Shown: positions 1 to 7,946 of the stretch, in pieces
How positions within the stretch are numbered: position 1 is the stretch's first letter
Layout of the letters: each line of letters starts with the position of its first letter
Source of the DNA: Streptomyces sp. G-G2
GTDB lineage: Bacteria > Actinomycetota > Actinomycetes > Streptomycetales > Streptomycetaceae
Length of the DNA: 64,000 bases
Assembly (NCBI RefSeq): GCF_030063135.1
Contig: NZ_JASISO010000023.1
Span: 1-64,000, forward strand
Direction of reading: 5' to 3'
Notes under the pieces: model-generated
What the model was told of the DNA's origin: nothing
Databases searched by the model: none
Seen by the model: only the letters and a program-made list of their open reading frames with translations
Program-made: the position numbers and the translations under genes

Positions 1-9
1 CGGGCCCGG

Positions 10-134
10 CGCCTCACGCGCCGGCGAGGCTGGGGGCTGGGACGAGGTGGCCCCCGGCCCGCCATGCCAGACGGCGAGGCTGGGGTTGGGCCGAGGTGGC
101 CCCCGGCCCGCCATGCCAGACGGCGAGGCTGAGA
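10..134. repeat. Direct repeats of about 50 bp plus a common Streptomyces intergenic element
   Basis: Two near-identical units starting CGGCGAGGCTGGGG begin at 22 and 72, and a third, truncated copy begins at 121. The units share the run GAGGTGGCCCCCGGCCCGCC. The stretch 10-32 is the reverse complement of the CAGCC-CGCCGGCG-TGAGGCG type of element also seen near 48.7 kb. Such elements are widespread between Streptomyces genes. No gene is visible here. Confidence 0.7.
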
Positions 135-153
135 GGGCCCCGTCGGGCCGGGG

Positions 154-885
154 TCAGGTGGAGCCGAGCCAGGTGCCCACCACGTAGGTGACCGCCATGG
201 CCAGCGCGCCGCCGGCGACGTTACGGGCCACCGCCCTCGGCACCGGCGACGCCCCCAACCTCGCACTGACCCACCCGCACAGCGTGAGCGCCCCCAGCAC
301 CGCCCCCACCGTCACCGGCACCCGCCACCCCGCATCCGGCAGCACGATCGCCAGCAGCGGCAGCAGCGCCCCCGCCGTGAAGGCGACCAGGCTCGCCAGC
401 GCCGCGTGCCACGGGTTCGCCAGCTCGTCGGGGTTGATCCCCAGCTCCACCCGCGCGTGCGCCCGCAGCGCGTCCCGCGCCGTCAGCTGCTCCGCCGCCT
501 CCCGCGCCACGTCCTCGCTCAGCCCCCGCGCCACCAGCAGCCCGGCCAGTTCGGCCAGCTCCGCTTCCGGTTGATCCGCGAGTTCCCGCCGTTCCAGTTC
601 TAGCGCGGCCCGCTCGGAATCCCGCTGGGAGCTGACGGACACGTACTCCCCCGCCGCCATCGACAGCGCGCCCGCCAGCAGTCCGGCGACCCCGGCCGCC
701 AGGATCGCCGAGCGGCTCGTCGTCGCCCCGGCCACACCCACCACCAGCCCGGCCGTGGAGATGATCCCGTCATTGGCACCCAGCACCCCGGCCCGCAGCC
801 AGTTCAGCCGGGTACTGATCGCCCCGCTCGGCGATCCCGGCCCCGGCCCCGGGGCCGGTCCCGTTCCCTCGTCGTTGTCCGTCAC
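154..885 (-). CDS. VIT1/CCC1 family membrane transporter
   Basis: A 243-residue protein of the VIT (vacuolar iron transporter/CCC1) family, whose members move Fe2+ or Mn2+ across membranes. A first hydrophobic pair sits at about residues 30-80 with the family-type sequence GANDGIISTAGLVVGVAGA. A long charged cytoplasmic segment rich in Glu and Arg (about 85-155) is the metal-binding loop region, and three more hydrophobic segments follow. I chose the GTG at 885 because the family similarity begins right after the proline/glycine-rich N-terminus; a reading frame continues far upstream but looks non-coding. It is transcribed away from the neighbouring phosphatase gene. The substrate is inferred from the family only. 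Confidence 0.85.
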   Translation of the reverse strand: MTDNDEGTGPAPGPGPGSPSGAISTRLNWLRAGVLGANDGIISTAGLVVGVAGATTSRSAILAAGVAGLLAGALSMAAGEYVSVSSQRDSERAALELERRELADQPEAELAELAGLLVARGLSEDVAREAAEQLTARDALRAHARVELGINPDELANPWHAALASLVAFTAGALLPLLAIVLPDAGWRVPVTVGAVLGALTLCGWVSARLGASPVPRAVARNVAGGALAMAVTYVVGTWLGST

Positions 886-951
886 GGGTCCACTCTCGGG
901 CACCCGGCGGCCCGGCGTGCGCTGGCACGCGCCGGGGACCAGGGTGGAGGG

Positions 952-2079
952 GTGAGACGCGGACGCGAGGAACCGGGCTGGCTGCGCGGGGAGCCGCCAC
1001 CGCGCTGGGCCCGGTTCGCGCCCTCCGTGGCCATGGTGGTGCTGGTCGCCGCCCAGGCACTGACCCCGGGCAACATCGAACTGGGCTTCTTCCTCGCCGG
1101 ACTCCCCCCGGTGGCGGCGTTCTCGTACGGGGCCACCGGCACCGCGTTCTTCGCCGCCCTCGTCCTGGCCCTGCTCGGGCTGCCCGGCCTCGGCGTCGCC
1201 CACCCGCGGGGCGCCGACCTCGCGACGGTGGCCGCGATCTGCCTGCTCAGCGTGGTGATCGCCTGGGTCCGCAAACGCCGGGACGCCCAGCTGGTGAGCG
1301 TACGGACCGTGGCCGAGGCGGCCCAGCTGGCGGTACTGCCGCCCGTACCGCCCCGGGTCGGCACGGTGCGCTGCGCCGGGCTGTACCGGGCCGCCCAGCA
1401 CGGCACCCTGGTCGGCGGGGACCTGTACGACGTACGGGCGGGCCCGTACGGGGTCCGCGCCCTGGTCGGGGACGTCCAGGGCCACGGCCTGGCGGCGGTC
1501 GCCACGGTGGCGGCGCTGCTCGGCGCGTTCCGCGAGGCGGTCCTGGACGACGGCGGGCTGACGGCCGTCGCGGCGCGCCTGGACCGCCGGCTGCGCACCG
1601 ACGCCGAGAACGCCTCGGACACCGAGGTGTTCGCGACCGCCCTGCTACTGGAGTTCACGCCCGCCCTGGACCTCGTACGGATGGTCTCCTGCGGCCATCC
1701 CCCGGCCCTGCTGCTGCGCCACGGCACGGTGACGGAGCTGGAGGTGGAACCGGGCCCACCGCTCGGTCTGGGGCTCGCCGACCTCACCCCGCTCCGGGTG
1801 AGCGTCGTGGCGATGCGCCCCGGCGACCGGCTCCTGCTGCACACCGACGGCGTGACGGAGGCCCGGGACGCGACCGGGGCGTTCTACCCCCTCGCGGACC
1901 GGATCCCGGCGCTGCTCCGGGGTACGGGCGGCCCGGGGGACCTGGCGGGGCTCGCGGAGGCGGTGTGGCGGGACCTGGCCCGGTTCACCGAGGGCGGTCC
2001 ACGGGACGACGTGGCGCTGCTGGCCCTGTCCGTGCCGGGGGACGGCGCGGCGGCGGTACCGATGACAAGTCAGCTCTGA
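952..2079 (+). CDS. PP2C-type (SpoIIE-like) membrane phosphatase
   Basis: A 375-residue protein with about three membrane segments at residues 22-110 and a C-terminal SpoIIE/PPM-type serine phosphatase domain at about 130-365. Metal-binding acidic motifs are visible: GGDLYDV, GDVQGHG, HTDGVTEARD and a C-terminal DDVALL. In Streptomyces such enzymes dephosphorylate anti-anti-sigma factors or related partners, but no partner gene is adjacent. The GTG start is preceded at close range by the purine-rich GGTGGAGG. The gene is divergent from the VIT transporter with 66 bp between starts. The target is unknown. Confidence 0.85.
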   Translation: MRRGREEPGWLRGEPPPRWARFAPSVAMVVLVAAQALTPGNIELGFFLAGLPPVAAFSYGATGTAFFAALVLALLGLPGLGVAHPRGADLATVAAICLLSVVIAWVRKRRDAQLVSVRTVAEAAQLAVLPPVPPRVGTVRCAGLYRAAQHGTLVGGDLYDVRAGPYGVRALVGDVQGHGLAAVATVAALLGAFREAVLDDGGLTAVAARLDRRLRTDAENASDTEVFATALLLEFTPALDLVRMVSCGHPPALLLRHGTVTELEVEPGPPLGLGLADLTPLRVSVVAMRPGDRLLLHTDGVTEARDATGAFYPLADRIPALLRGTGGPGDLAGLAEAVWRDLARFTEGGPRDDVALLALSVPGDGAAAVPMTSQL

Positions 2080-2174
2080 TCGTGTGACCAAACGATGACC
2101 ACTCCCCTTTTGGCGTATCCGCCGTGATTCCCTCGTGATCACACACCACCGAAGCCGGAAGGCGGGGACGGATC

Positions 2175-2534
2175 ATGAGGGCGCCGCACAAGTACCACCA
2201 GCGCATAGCCGCGATCACGGCCGTCGCGGCCGCCGTCGGACTGCTCGCCGGTGCGGTGTTCCCCGACATCGACGGCGCCGACGACCCCGGCCGCTCCGGC
2301 GGGAACGCCCGGACCGGCTCGGTCATCGAGGCCCCCGCCACCACCGGCCGGATCTCCTCGGGCCCCGTCCGCACCGGCGGGGACGACGTGGAGACGGTCC
2401 ACGTCGCCCTCGCCGAAGGCGCCGGGCGCGCCGAGTCCGCCGAGGCCCTCGGAAGGCTGCTGCCGTGGCTCGCGGGCCAGGTGCCGGGCTCCGGCTCCGG
2501 CCGCGCCCTTCCGAAGGTCCTCGACGTCGCGTGA
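2175..2534 (+). CDS. Small exported or membrane-anchored protein
   Basis: A 119-residue protein of unknown function. A basic N-terminus (RAPHKYHQR) is followed by a hydrophobic segment at about residues 11-28, then a Gly/Asp-rich linker and a short C-terminal region with a possible helix (residues 75-103). There is no lipobox. ATG follows a GGAAGG-type ribosome site. It is convergent with the next small gene, with only 3 bp between stop codons. I do not recognise a family. Confidence 0.6.
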   Translation: MRAPHKYHQRIAAITAVAAAVGLLAGAVFPDIDGADDPGRSGGNARTGSVIEAPATTGRISSGPVRTGGDDVETVHVALAEGAGRAESAEALGRLLPWLAGQVPGSGSGRALPKVLDVA

Positions 2535-2537
2535 GGG

Positions 2538-2792
2538 TCAGCTCGCGGCGCGGATGAACGAGCGGACCAGCTTGCAGGTGAGGTTGGACGGCCGGTGGAT
2601 GCCCACCCGAGCGGCCATCGTGCGGATCTTTCGGTTCGTCGCACGCTGAGCGTCGTACGTCCCCGTGTCGAGCAGGGATATCGCCAGCCGCATCGCCTTG
2701 AGACGGCGGTTGTGGCTCTCGTACCACTCGCGGGGCAGGCCCGCGGGCAGTGGCTTCTTCTTGGGCATCGAAATGATCGCGGCAGCGGCCAT
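2538..2792 (-). CDS. Small basic protein of unknown function
   Basis: An 84-residue, Lys/Arg-rich protein (KKKPLP, HNRRLKAMRLA, RATNRKIRTM) with predicted helices and no signal peptide. Upstream of the ATG a GGGAGG sequence sits at normal spacing, which supports this start over the internal ATG eight codons later. Codon positions are less GC-biased than in the neighbours, which may point to acquisition. The sequence suggests a nucleic-acid-binding small protein, but that is inference only. Confidence 0.55.
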   Translation of the reverse strand: MAAAAIISMPKKKPLPAGLPREWYESHNRRLKAMRLAISLLDTGTYDAQRATNRKIRTMAARVGIHRPSNLTCKLVRSFIRAAS

Positions 2793-2910
2793 CTACAGCC
2801 TCCCAAACGGTAGTTGGCTTCCTGTCGTGCTTCTTTGATTTTACCGGGGACCACTGACAAAAGCCCCTGGCCAGACCCGTCCGCGACCGGACCGGCCTAG
2901 GCTTCCGGCC

Positions 2911-3282
2911 ATGGAAATCTGGATCAACCCCGCCTGTTCGAAGTGCCGCGGCGCGCTCACCCTCCTCGACGCCGAGGGCGCCGACTACACGGTGCGCCGC
3001 TACCTGGAGGACGTGCCGTCCGAGGACGAGATCCGCACGGTGCTCGGCCGCCTCGGCCTGGAGCCCTGGGACATCACGCGTACGTCCGACCCGCTCGCCC
3101 AGGAGACCGGTGTACGGGAGCTGCCGCGCGAGGCGACGGACGCGGCGCGCGCCCGCTGGATCAGCCACCTCGCCGCGCATCCGAAGCTCATCCAGCGCCC
3201 GATCATCACGGCCGACGACGGCACGGCGATCGTGGCCCGCACGGACGAGGCCGTCCGCGAGGCCCTCTCCCGCCGCACCTGA
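2911..3282 (+). CDS. ArsC/Spx-like thioredoxin-fold protein (arsenate reductase family)
   Basis: A 123-residue protein of the ArsC family. The N-terminus has the active-site motif NPACSKCRG (Cys9-x-x-Cys12), followed by the family features ILDRT-type segment RYLEDVPSEDEI and an Arg/Pro-containing loop (IQRPIITADDG), as in glutaredoxin-dependent arsenate reductases and Spx-like proteins. No ars transporter or repressor gene is nearby, so a role in arsenate reduction is uncertain. It may act as a general thiol reductase. Confidence 0.85.
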   Translation: MEIWINPACSKCRGALTLLDAEGADYTVRRYLEDVPSEDEIRTVLGRLGLEPWDITRTSDPLAQETGVRELPREATDAARARWISHLAAHPKLIQRPIITADDGTAIVARTDEAVREALSRRT

Positions 3283-3705
3283 GGGCTGCCGAGGAACTGC
3301 ACTCTGCGGCGGCGCTGGCGGCCGTCGAACGCGGCCACGACCTGACGGGTGTTCACCGGCGCGGGCGGCACGGCGCGGTGGCCGAAGAATACTGTTTCCC
3401 CATTCGCATGGGCCCCGAACCCGGCCCTTACACCCAGGGGGGTACGGGGCCGACCCCAGGAGGAGTAGGCGGGGATCAACCCGTGGTCGGTCGCAGGTAA
3501 TCGGCTGACGCGCATACATTCCCTCTCGTGGCGTACAGCGGGAGACCAGCGCACGACCGGTCCGGCATCTGCCCGAAAGCAGTTCGGGAATAGTTCCCTT
3601 CGAGGACAGTTTCGTCACATCAGTCCGAAGTTAATTCGCAGAACAGCCGACTGAATCCACCCGACGCCCGTTCAACTTCTGTTCTGCTCCAACAAAGGCG
3701 ATCAA
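3283..3705. other. Intergenic stretch, no gene seen
   Basis: These 423 bp separate the ArsC-like gene from the secreted protein gene. The last 200 bp are notably AT-richer than the surroundings and probably hold the promoter of the secreted protein. Several open frames exist but none has convincing codon bias or recognisable sequence. Confidence 0.5.
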
Positions 3706-4110
3706 GTGACCACACGTTCCACTCTCCTCAAGGCCGGTACGGCCGTGGCAGCACTCGCTTCCGTCGTAGCCCTCGGCGCCACACCCGCGCACGCCGCAGG
3801 AACGGACAAATACAAGTCCGCAAGCTGCGGAACGGGCGGCATCAAGGTCTGGTACCGCGACTACGGGACGTCCACCATGCTCAGGGAAATCACCTGGGAC
3901 GGAGACAAGTTCTCGTTCGCGAACTCCTTCTGGCGCGCTGACGACGGCAAGAAGACGTTCCAGTCCTACGACTCCGTGAACAACCTCAACTGGAAGATCA
4001 GCGACCAGCAGACGAGCGACATCGCGGTGGCGAAGACCCGTAAGCCGTACGTGAAGGCGGCAATTCACGGACCCTTCGGCACCTGCGACGTCTACATCAA
4101 CCTCTTCTGA
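3706..4110 (+). CDS. Small secreted protein
   Basis: A 134-residue protein with a clear Sec signal peptide (basic start, hydrophobic core, cleavage after THPAHA-like ATPAHA at about residue 30). The mature part of about 104 residues is rich in Lys, Thr, Trp and Tyr, with two Cys (SASCGTGG near the N-terminus and TCDVYINLF at the C-terminus) that could form a disulfide linking both ends. The GTG start follows an AAAGG site. A perfect terminator follows directly, so it is a monocistronic unit. I do not recognise the family; a beta-rich secreted protein is likely. Confidence 0.75.
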   Translation: MTTRSTLLKAGTAVAALASVVALGATPAHAAGTDKYKSASCGTGGIKVWYRDYGTSTMLREITWDGDKFSFANSFWRADDGKKTFQSYDSVNNLNWKISDQQTSDIAVAKTRKPYVKAAIHGPFGTCDVYINLF

Positions 4111-4114
4111 GCAC

Positions 4115-4153
4115 GAGGGTGTCTATTCCGGCCAGAATAGACACCCTCCGTTT
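4115..4153 (+). terminator. Intrinsic terminator of the small secreted protein gene
   Basis: A perfect 14-bp stem, GAGGGTGTCTATTC (4115-4128) with GAATAGACACCCTC (4135-4148), has a 6-nt loop and is followed by a short T run. It begins 4 bp after the stop codon. Confidence 0.9.
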
Positions 4154-4333
4154 TCCAGCCGAGCAGGCCCTCGGACGCCCCTGCCAGCGGGCATACGCGC
4201 CTCTGAGGGACTCGGGGGCGATCGTCCGACGTACGTCCGACGTGCCGCCCCGCCTCGCGCTGTCGAGTTCACATCCGCCACACGCTTTCTGCGTGAGCGA
4301 TGAGTTCGGGCGGCGGATCGGGTCTGCCCTGGC

Positions 4334-4759
4334 ATGACTCGACTCATCGCTGACATCTCGGTCTCTCCCGACGGCTTCGTCACCGGGCCCGGCCCCAGAC
4401 CGGACGACGGTCCGGGCACCGGCGGCGAGACCCTGCACACGTGGGCGTTCTCCGACGACCCCGACCGGACGTTCGTCACCACCGGCCTGCCCGACGCCGT
4501 CGCCGCCGCGCGCGAGCGGGCCGAGGCGGCGTCGTCGGACACCGGCAAGGACCTCGACGTCATCCACATGGGCGGCGGCGCCACGATCCGCTCGGCGCTC
4601 GACGCCGGGCCGGTCGGCGCCCTGACACCGCACCTCGCACCCATCGTGCTGGGCGCCGGGACACCGCTGTTCACCAGCGGAGCGCCACGCACGCTGGTGC
4701 AGCCGAGCGTAATCTCGGCATTGACCGCGACGCACCTGACCTACGACGTCTCCCGGTGA
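4334..4759 (+). pseudogene. Internally deleted dihydrofolate-reductase-like (RibD C-terminal) protein
   Basis: A 141-residue open frame matching both ends of the DHFR-like/RibD-C family, which is usually about 190-210 residues. The N-terminus (LIADISVSPDGFVTGPGP) and the C-terminal half (MGGGATIRSALDAG, HLAPIVLGAGTPLF) are intact in style. They are joined directly at residues 43-46 (about 4460-4472), so roughly 60 residues of the central Rossmann-like core normally lying between AFSDDP and the TFVTTGLP segment are missing. The frame stays open, which indicates an in-frame deletion. Loss of the core cofactor-binding region probably makes the product inactive. It is followed after 4 bp by another gene that also looks damaged. 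Confidence 0.7.
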
Positions 4760-4763
4760 TCCG

Positions 4764-5606
4764 ATGACCACTGTCCACGCCAATGAGATCGCCTCGGGCA
4801 TCGAGTCGTTCGGTGACGACGACGCGCCACTCGTCCTGCTCGCGGGCGGGACGACGATGCTCTCCTGGCCCGACGCGCTGTGCGAGCGCCTCGCCGCCGG
4901 CGGACGCCGTGTGGTGCGCTACGACCTGCGCGACAGCGGGGAGTCGACGACGACGGACCCGCAGGCGCCCGGCTACACCCTGCGCGGCCTCGCCGCCGAC
5001 GCGGCGGCCCTTGCTGACGCGCTCGGCGGGGAGCCCGCGCACCTCGCGGGGATCGGGGTCGGCGGGATGGTCGCCCAGGTGGCCGTGCTCGACCATCCGG
5101 GCGCGTTCTCGGCGCTCACCCTGGTCGGCACCCGCGCGGTTGCCCCCGGCCCGCCCGACGATGACCTCCCCGGCCATGACCAGGCGACGATGAGCCGCCT
5201 GTTCGCGCGTCCGCTGCCCGATTGGACCGACCGCGAGGCGGTCGCGGAGTTCGCCGCCGTCGGCGCGGAGATCCTCGGCGACGACCCGGTCGCCGCGCGA
5301 GCCGTCGCCGCGCGCGTCTGGGACCGAACCCCCGGCACCGCGCCCCCGGTCCAGATGGCCAACCAGATGGGCATGGTCTTCTCCCGGCTCGACTGCAATC
5401 CCCGCTGGCGCGAGCGCCTGCCCGAGATCGAGGTCCCCACGCTCGTCGTCCACGGCCGCCGCGACCGGTTCTTCCCCGTCGGCAACGGTGAGGCGATCGC
5501 GCGCGAGATCCCCGGGGCACGGCTGCTCGTCCTCGAAGGGGCCGCCACGGCGATCCCCGATGCGGCGGTCGGCGAGGTCACCGAGGCGATGCTGCCGCTC
5601 GGGTAA
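4764..5606 (+). CDS. Alpha/beta-hydrolase fold protein lacking nucleophile Ser and catalytic His
   Basis: A 280-residue alpha/beta-hydrolase-like protein with an oxyanion region (LLAGGTTMLSWP), a nucleophile-elbow position and a C-terminal cap and core. The elbow reads AGIGVGGM, so residue 98 is Gly where family members have Ser (GISVGG). The expected catalytic His segment, usually GAGHGIP, reads GAATAIP (residues 259-265). The HGRRDRFFP acid region is retained. The DNA around 5541-5555 would give Gly-His-Gly if one base were added after 5544 and one removed after 5550, so two compensating indels may have erased the histidine. The product is either a pseudoenzyme or a decaying gene. It is 4 bp downstream of the deleted DHFR-like frame. 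Confidence 0.75.
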   Translation: MTTVHANEIASGIESFGDDDAPLVLLAGGTTMLSWPDALCERLAAGGRRVVRYDLRDSGESTTTDPQAPGYTLRGLAADAAALADALGGEPAHLAGIGVGGMVAQVAVLDHPGAFSALTLVGTRAVAPGPPDDDLPGHDQATMSRLFARPLPDWTDREAVAEFAAVGAEILGDDPVAARAVAARVWDRTPGTAPPVQMANQMGMVFSRLDCNPRWRERLPEIEVPTLVVHGRRDRFFPVGNGEAIAREIPGARLLVLEGAATAIPDAAVGEVTEAMLPLG

Positions 5607-6014
5607 GGGGACGACGGGCGCCGTGCGGGTCTGGCCTCCACGCAGCAGTGGCGTCGGAGGCCCGATCCGGCCGCGCGCCCGCGATCGGCACATCGTCTGG
5701 CAACTCCTGCCGTTGGCGCTCGAGTCGGTCTCCGGACAGGCCTGTCGGCGCCGTCTGGAGTGGTGGCAGAGGGCTGAGGCTTCGGCCGGCTCCACCGATG
5801 CCCGGAAGCCCTGCTCGGTGACAACAGTTACGACCCCGCCCTAGATCGTTTCAGGAACTGGTACGCAACCCGACGGACCACGCGAAGTTCTGGGGCTGTA
5901 CGGGGGAAAAGGCAGCCCCTTCAGCGTGCCTGATGATCGTTCAACCCCTGCCGTCGCCATCCTGTCGACTGGGTCTCAAGATCCGGAATCCAGGGACGAC
6001 GAAAGGTCGGTCGA
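5607..6014. other. Intergenic stretch, no gene seen
   Basis: These 408 bp lie between the hydrolase-like gene and the first poly-Asn gene. There are no recognisable coding sequence, inverted repeats or IS ends. The final 100 bp are AT-richer and probably contain the promoter of the downstream gene. Confidence 0.45.
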
Positions 6015-6548
6015 GTGAAGCTCACCAAGCGATTTGTTGCGATCAGCACCGCTGCGACGGCAGTGGTTCTCTTCAGTGCCGGCGGCGCCCAAGCTCAAGA
6101 CCACGGGGAATTCCTCTCGTTTCTCGGCACCACGACATTCCAACGTGTCTCCTACGCGGTGCAGGTCGGCGACGGCAACACCTACATCGGCACGCAGAAC
6201 ATCAACACCAACAACAACACGGGCGGAGGCACGAACAACAACAATAACAATAACGGTGGAGGTGTGAACAACAACAATAACAACAACAACGGCGGCAAGG
6301 GCCCGAACAACAACAACAACAATAACGGTGGCGGAGCGGCGAACAACAACAACAATAACAACAATGGCCTGAGGGGTGGAGGCACCCACCCTCACGACGA
6401 CGCGCAGATTCCGGGCGACGGAGAAGTCCTCTCGCTCCTGGGCAACGCGGCGCTCACTAACCTTCAGACCTGCTACCCGGTGGCCCCCGTCGGACAGAGC
6501 AGCACCTTCGTCACCGAGGCCCTGAAAATCAGCTGCAATCAGAACTGA
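6015..6548 (+). CDS. Secreted poly-asparagine/glycine repeat protein A
   Basis: A 177-residue protein of unknown function. A Sec signal peptide ends after GGAQA (about residue 28). The mature protein has an N-terminal segment, a low-complexity centre of four Asn runs (7, 8, 7 and 8 residues) separated by Gly-rich spacers, and a C-terminal segment with two Cys (LQTCYP and ISCNQN). The flanks resemble each other: GEFLSFLGT before the Asn region and GEVLSLLGN after it, as if a short module were duplicated around the spacer. The Asn codons mix AAC with AAT, the latter rare in such a high-GC genome. The GTG start follows a GAAAGG site. It converges on a second poly-Asn gene. A surface or matrix role is possible but unproven. 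Confidence 0.75.
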   Translation: MKLTKRFVAISTAATAVVLFSAGGAQAQDHGEFLSFLGTTTFQRVSYAVQVGDGNTYIGTQNINTNNNTGGGTNNNNNNNGGGVNNNNNNNNGGKGPNNNNNNNGGGAANNNNNNNNGLRGGGTHPHDDAQIPGDGEVLSLLGNAALTNLQTCYPVAPVGQSSTFVTEALKISCNQN

Positions 6549-6682
6549 GGGTGACGGCCTGGCGGTAAGCGACGGAAATGGCGCGGCAGGCGTAACAGAC
6601 GCCGGGCAGGCGCCGGACCTTCCCCCGGGATGGCAGCGCAGGAACCGCGGTCAGATCTCTAGGCGTCCCAACGTCGGGAGGG

Positions 6683-6708
6683 CCGCCCACTGTGCGGACA
6701 GTGGGCGG
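6683..6708 (+). terminator. Perfect hairpin downstream of poly-Asn protein A
   Basis: CCGCCCACTGT (6683-6693) pairs perfectly with ACAGTGGGCGG (6698-6708) across a 4-nt GCGG loop. There is no U tract, which is common for Streptomyces terminators. It lies 135 bp after the gene. Confidence 0.6.
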
Positions 6709-6837
6709 AATCCATGGCTGCCGGGAAGCCGCGATGCCGCTCGCAAGCGTTTTCCGTCGATGCCGCCGATCAGCCCGAGGGCGTACGAGCACTGAGCCGC
6801 GGGCAACCGCCTCCGTCCACCGCAGGGCGCGCACGTG

Positions 6838-6883
6838 AAAGTCCGGCGGCCAGGTGACTTCGAACCACCGACCGCCGGACTTT
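6838..6883 (-). terminator. Terminator of the poly-Asn gene B (possibly bidirectional)
   Basis: A 12-bp perfect stem, AAAGTCCGGCGG (6838-6849) with CCGCCGGACTTT (6872-6883), has a 22-nt loop. It lies just beyond the original stop codon at 6889 on the minus strand, so it marks the end of the ancestral full-length poly-Asn gene. Confidence 0.75.
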
Positions 6884-6888
6884 GACGT

Positions 6889-7204
6889 TCAGTTGTTATT
6901 GTTGTTGTTGTTGGCTCCGGTCCCGCCACCGTTGTTATTGTTGTTGTTGTTGGCTCCGGTCCCGCCACCGTTGTTATTGTTGTTGTTGTTGGCTCCGGTC
7001 CCGCCACCGTTGTTATTGTTGTTGTTGTTGGCTCCGGTCCCGCCACCGTTGTTATTGTTGTTGTTGTTCGCTCCGGTCCCGCCACCGTTGTTATTGTTGT
7101 TGTTGTTGGCTCCGGTCCCGCCACCGTTGTTATTGTTGTTGTTGTTCGCTCCGGTCCCGCCACCGTTGTTATTGTTGTTGTTGTTGGCTCCGGTCCACGC
7201 CACC
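6889..7204 (-). repeat. Eight 39-bp tandem repeats coding 13-residue poly-Asn units, out of frame
   Basis: Eight copies of a 39-bp unit start at 6893, 6932, 6971, 7010, 7049, 7088, 7127 and 7166. On the minus strand each codes NNNNNNNGGGTGA. Copies differ mainly by the synonymous GCC/GCG alanine codon (a C or G at the TTG-GCT junction), which suggests selection at protein level or recent expansion. The copy at 7166-7204 carries one extra base at 7197 and a G-to-A change, so the array is no longer in frame with the signal-peptide-bearing part of the gene. If the extra base were absent, the frame would run to a TGA at 6889-6891. Confidence 0.9.
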
Positions 7205-7546
7205 ATTGTTATTGTTGTTGTTCGCACCCTTGCGGCAGTTCTTGCTGCTGCTGTTGTTATTGTTATTGTTGTTATTGCCTCCGCCACCGCCGTTGTTGTT
7301 ATTGTTATTGTTGTTGTTCGCACCCTTGCGGCACTTGTTGTTGTTGTTATTGTTGTTGTTGTTTCCTCCTCCGCCTCCGTTGTTATTATTGTTGTTATTA
7401 TTCCCGCCATTGTCGCTCGGCACCGCCGCGTGAGTCACTGCGGGCGTCGGGGCAGCAAATGCGACGGAGGGCACCACGGCGCCTCCCACGGCCAGAGCAG
7501 CCGATGCGGTCAGGATGGCCGCACGCTTGGCGACTTTGTTGAGCAT
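7169..7546 (-). CDS. Secreted poly-asparagine/glycine protein B, truncated by frameshift
   Basis: The present frame gives 125 residues. A Sec signal peptide (KVAKRAAI, hydrophobic core, cleavage after SVAFA near residue 31) is followed by a Pro/Ala stretch, then Asn runs of 8 and 9 split by five Gly, a KCRKGA spacer, further Asn runs of 9 and 8 split by five Gly, an NCRKGA spacer and a run of 6. After that an extra base at 7197 shifts the frame, giving VDRS plus five Gln and a stop. Without that base the protein would continue through seven more 13-residue units to about 218 residues: the span 6889-7546 is 658 nt, one more than a multiple of three. The ATG has GGAAGGG upstream. It is divergent from the LuxR gene and convergent with poly-Asn protein A. 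Function unknown. Confidence 0.7.
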   Translation of the reverse strand: MLNKVAKRAAILTASAALAVGGAVVPSVAFAAPTPAVTHAAVPSDNGGNNNNNNNNGGGGGNNNNNNNNNKCRKGANNNNNNNNNGGGGGNNNNNNNNSSSKNCRKGANNNNNNGGVDRSQQQQQ

Positions 7547-7946
7547 GACGATTCCCTTCCATCTAAACCCTGCCGATTCGCAACCCCATTCCGGCGCCGG
7601 AGACGACTCGACGGCAACCCGATCAGATGCTCCTTGCGCTCTCTGACCTGGATTCGTTGCCGGCGTCATTTCGGAGGCGCGGGGGTGGACAGCGTGCTGG
7701 GCACGGGGCCGGTTTGTACCGCGAACCAGAGAGATCCCGAGTTCTGAGCTCTGCCACCAGGGTGCGCCGCCGTAGCCGGGGGCACATCGGGCGAACACCC
7801 CAATTTCCACCCCGGCCCACCCCAAATTCCCCTGCGCCACGCCCCACATCCCACCTCGGCCTCCTGCGACACCGGCGCAGCGGCCGCACCCGTCGCGGTC
7901 GCTATGGATCTTTTGCACGGCCCCGGCCCAGGGGGGAAAATGGCGG
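7547..7946. other. Divergent promoter region between poly-Asn gene B and the LuxR regulator
   Basis: These 400 bp have no convincing gene. They must contain the promoters of the minus-strand poly-Asn gene and of the plus-strand LuxR regulator. A purine-rich GGGGGGAAAA at about 7931-7940 serves as ribosome site for the latter. Confidence 0.5.

Noticed and set aside
2251..2649. Alternative plus-strand frame over the small exported gene
   Set aside because: It overlaps the better-supported gene, lacks a ribosome site and is Arg/Pro/Ala-rich without any recognisable sequence.
3000..3554. Minus-strand frame across the ArsC-like gene and following spacer
   Set aside because: It overlaps a well-supported gene and its codon bias is that of an antisense frame.
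5626..5860. Possible transposase or IS remnant after the dead hydrolase
   Set aside because: No transposase motif, terminal inverted repeats or target duplication could be found.
6841..6880. TTCGAAC with flanking complementary arms, like the 3' part of a tRNA
   Set aside because: The arms form a single hairpin of about 40 nt placed exactly as a terminator; no cloverleaf is possible.
6854..7747. Plus-strand poly-Leu/Val open frame across the repeat region
   Set aside because: It is the antisense reading of the Asn array; the minus-strand reading has the signal peptide, ribosome site and terminator.
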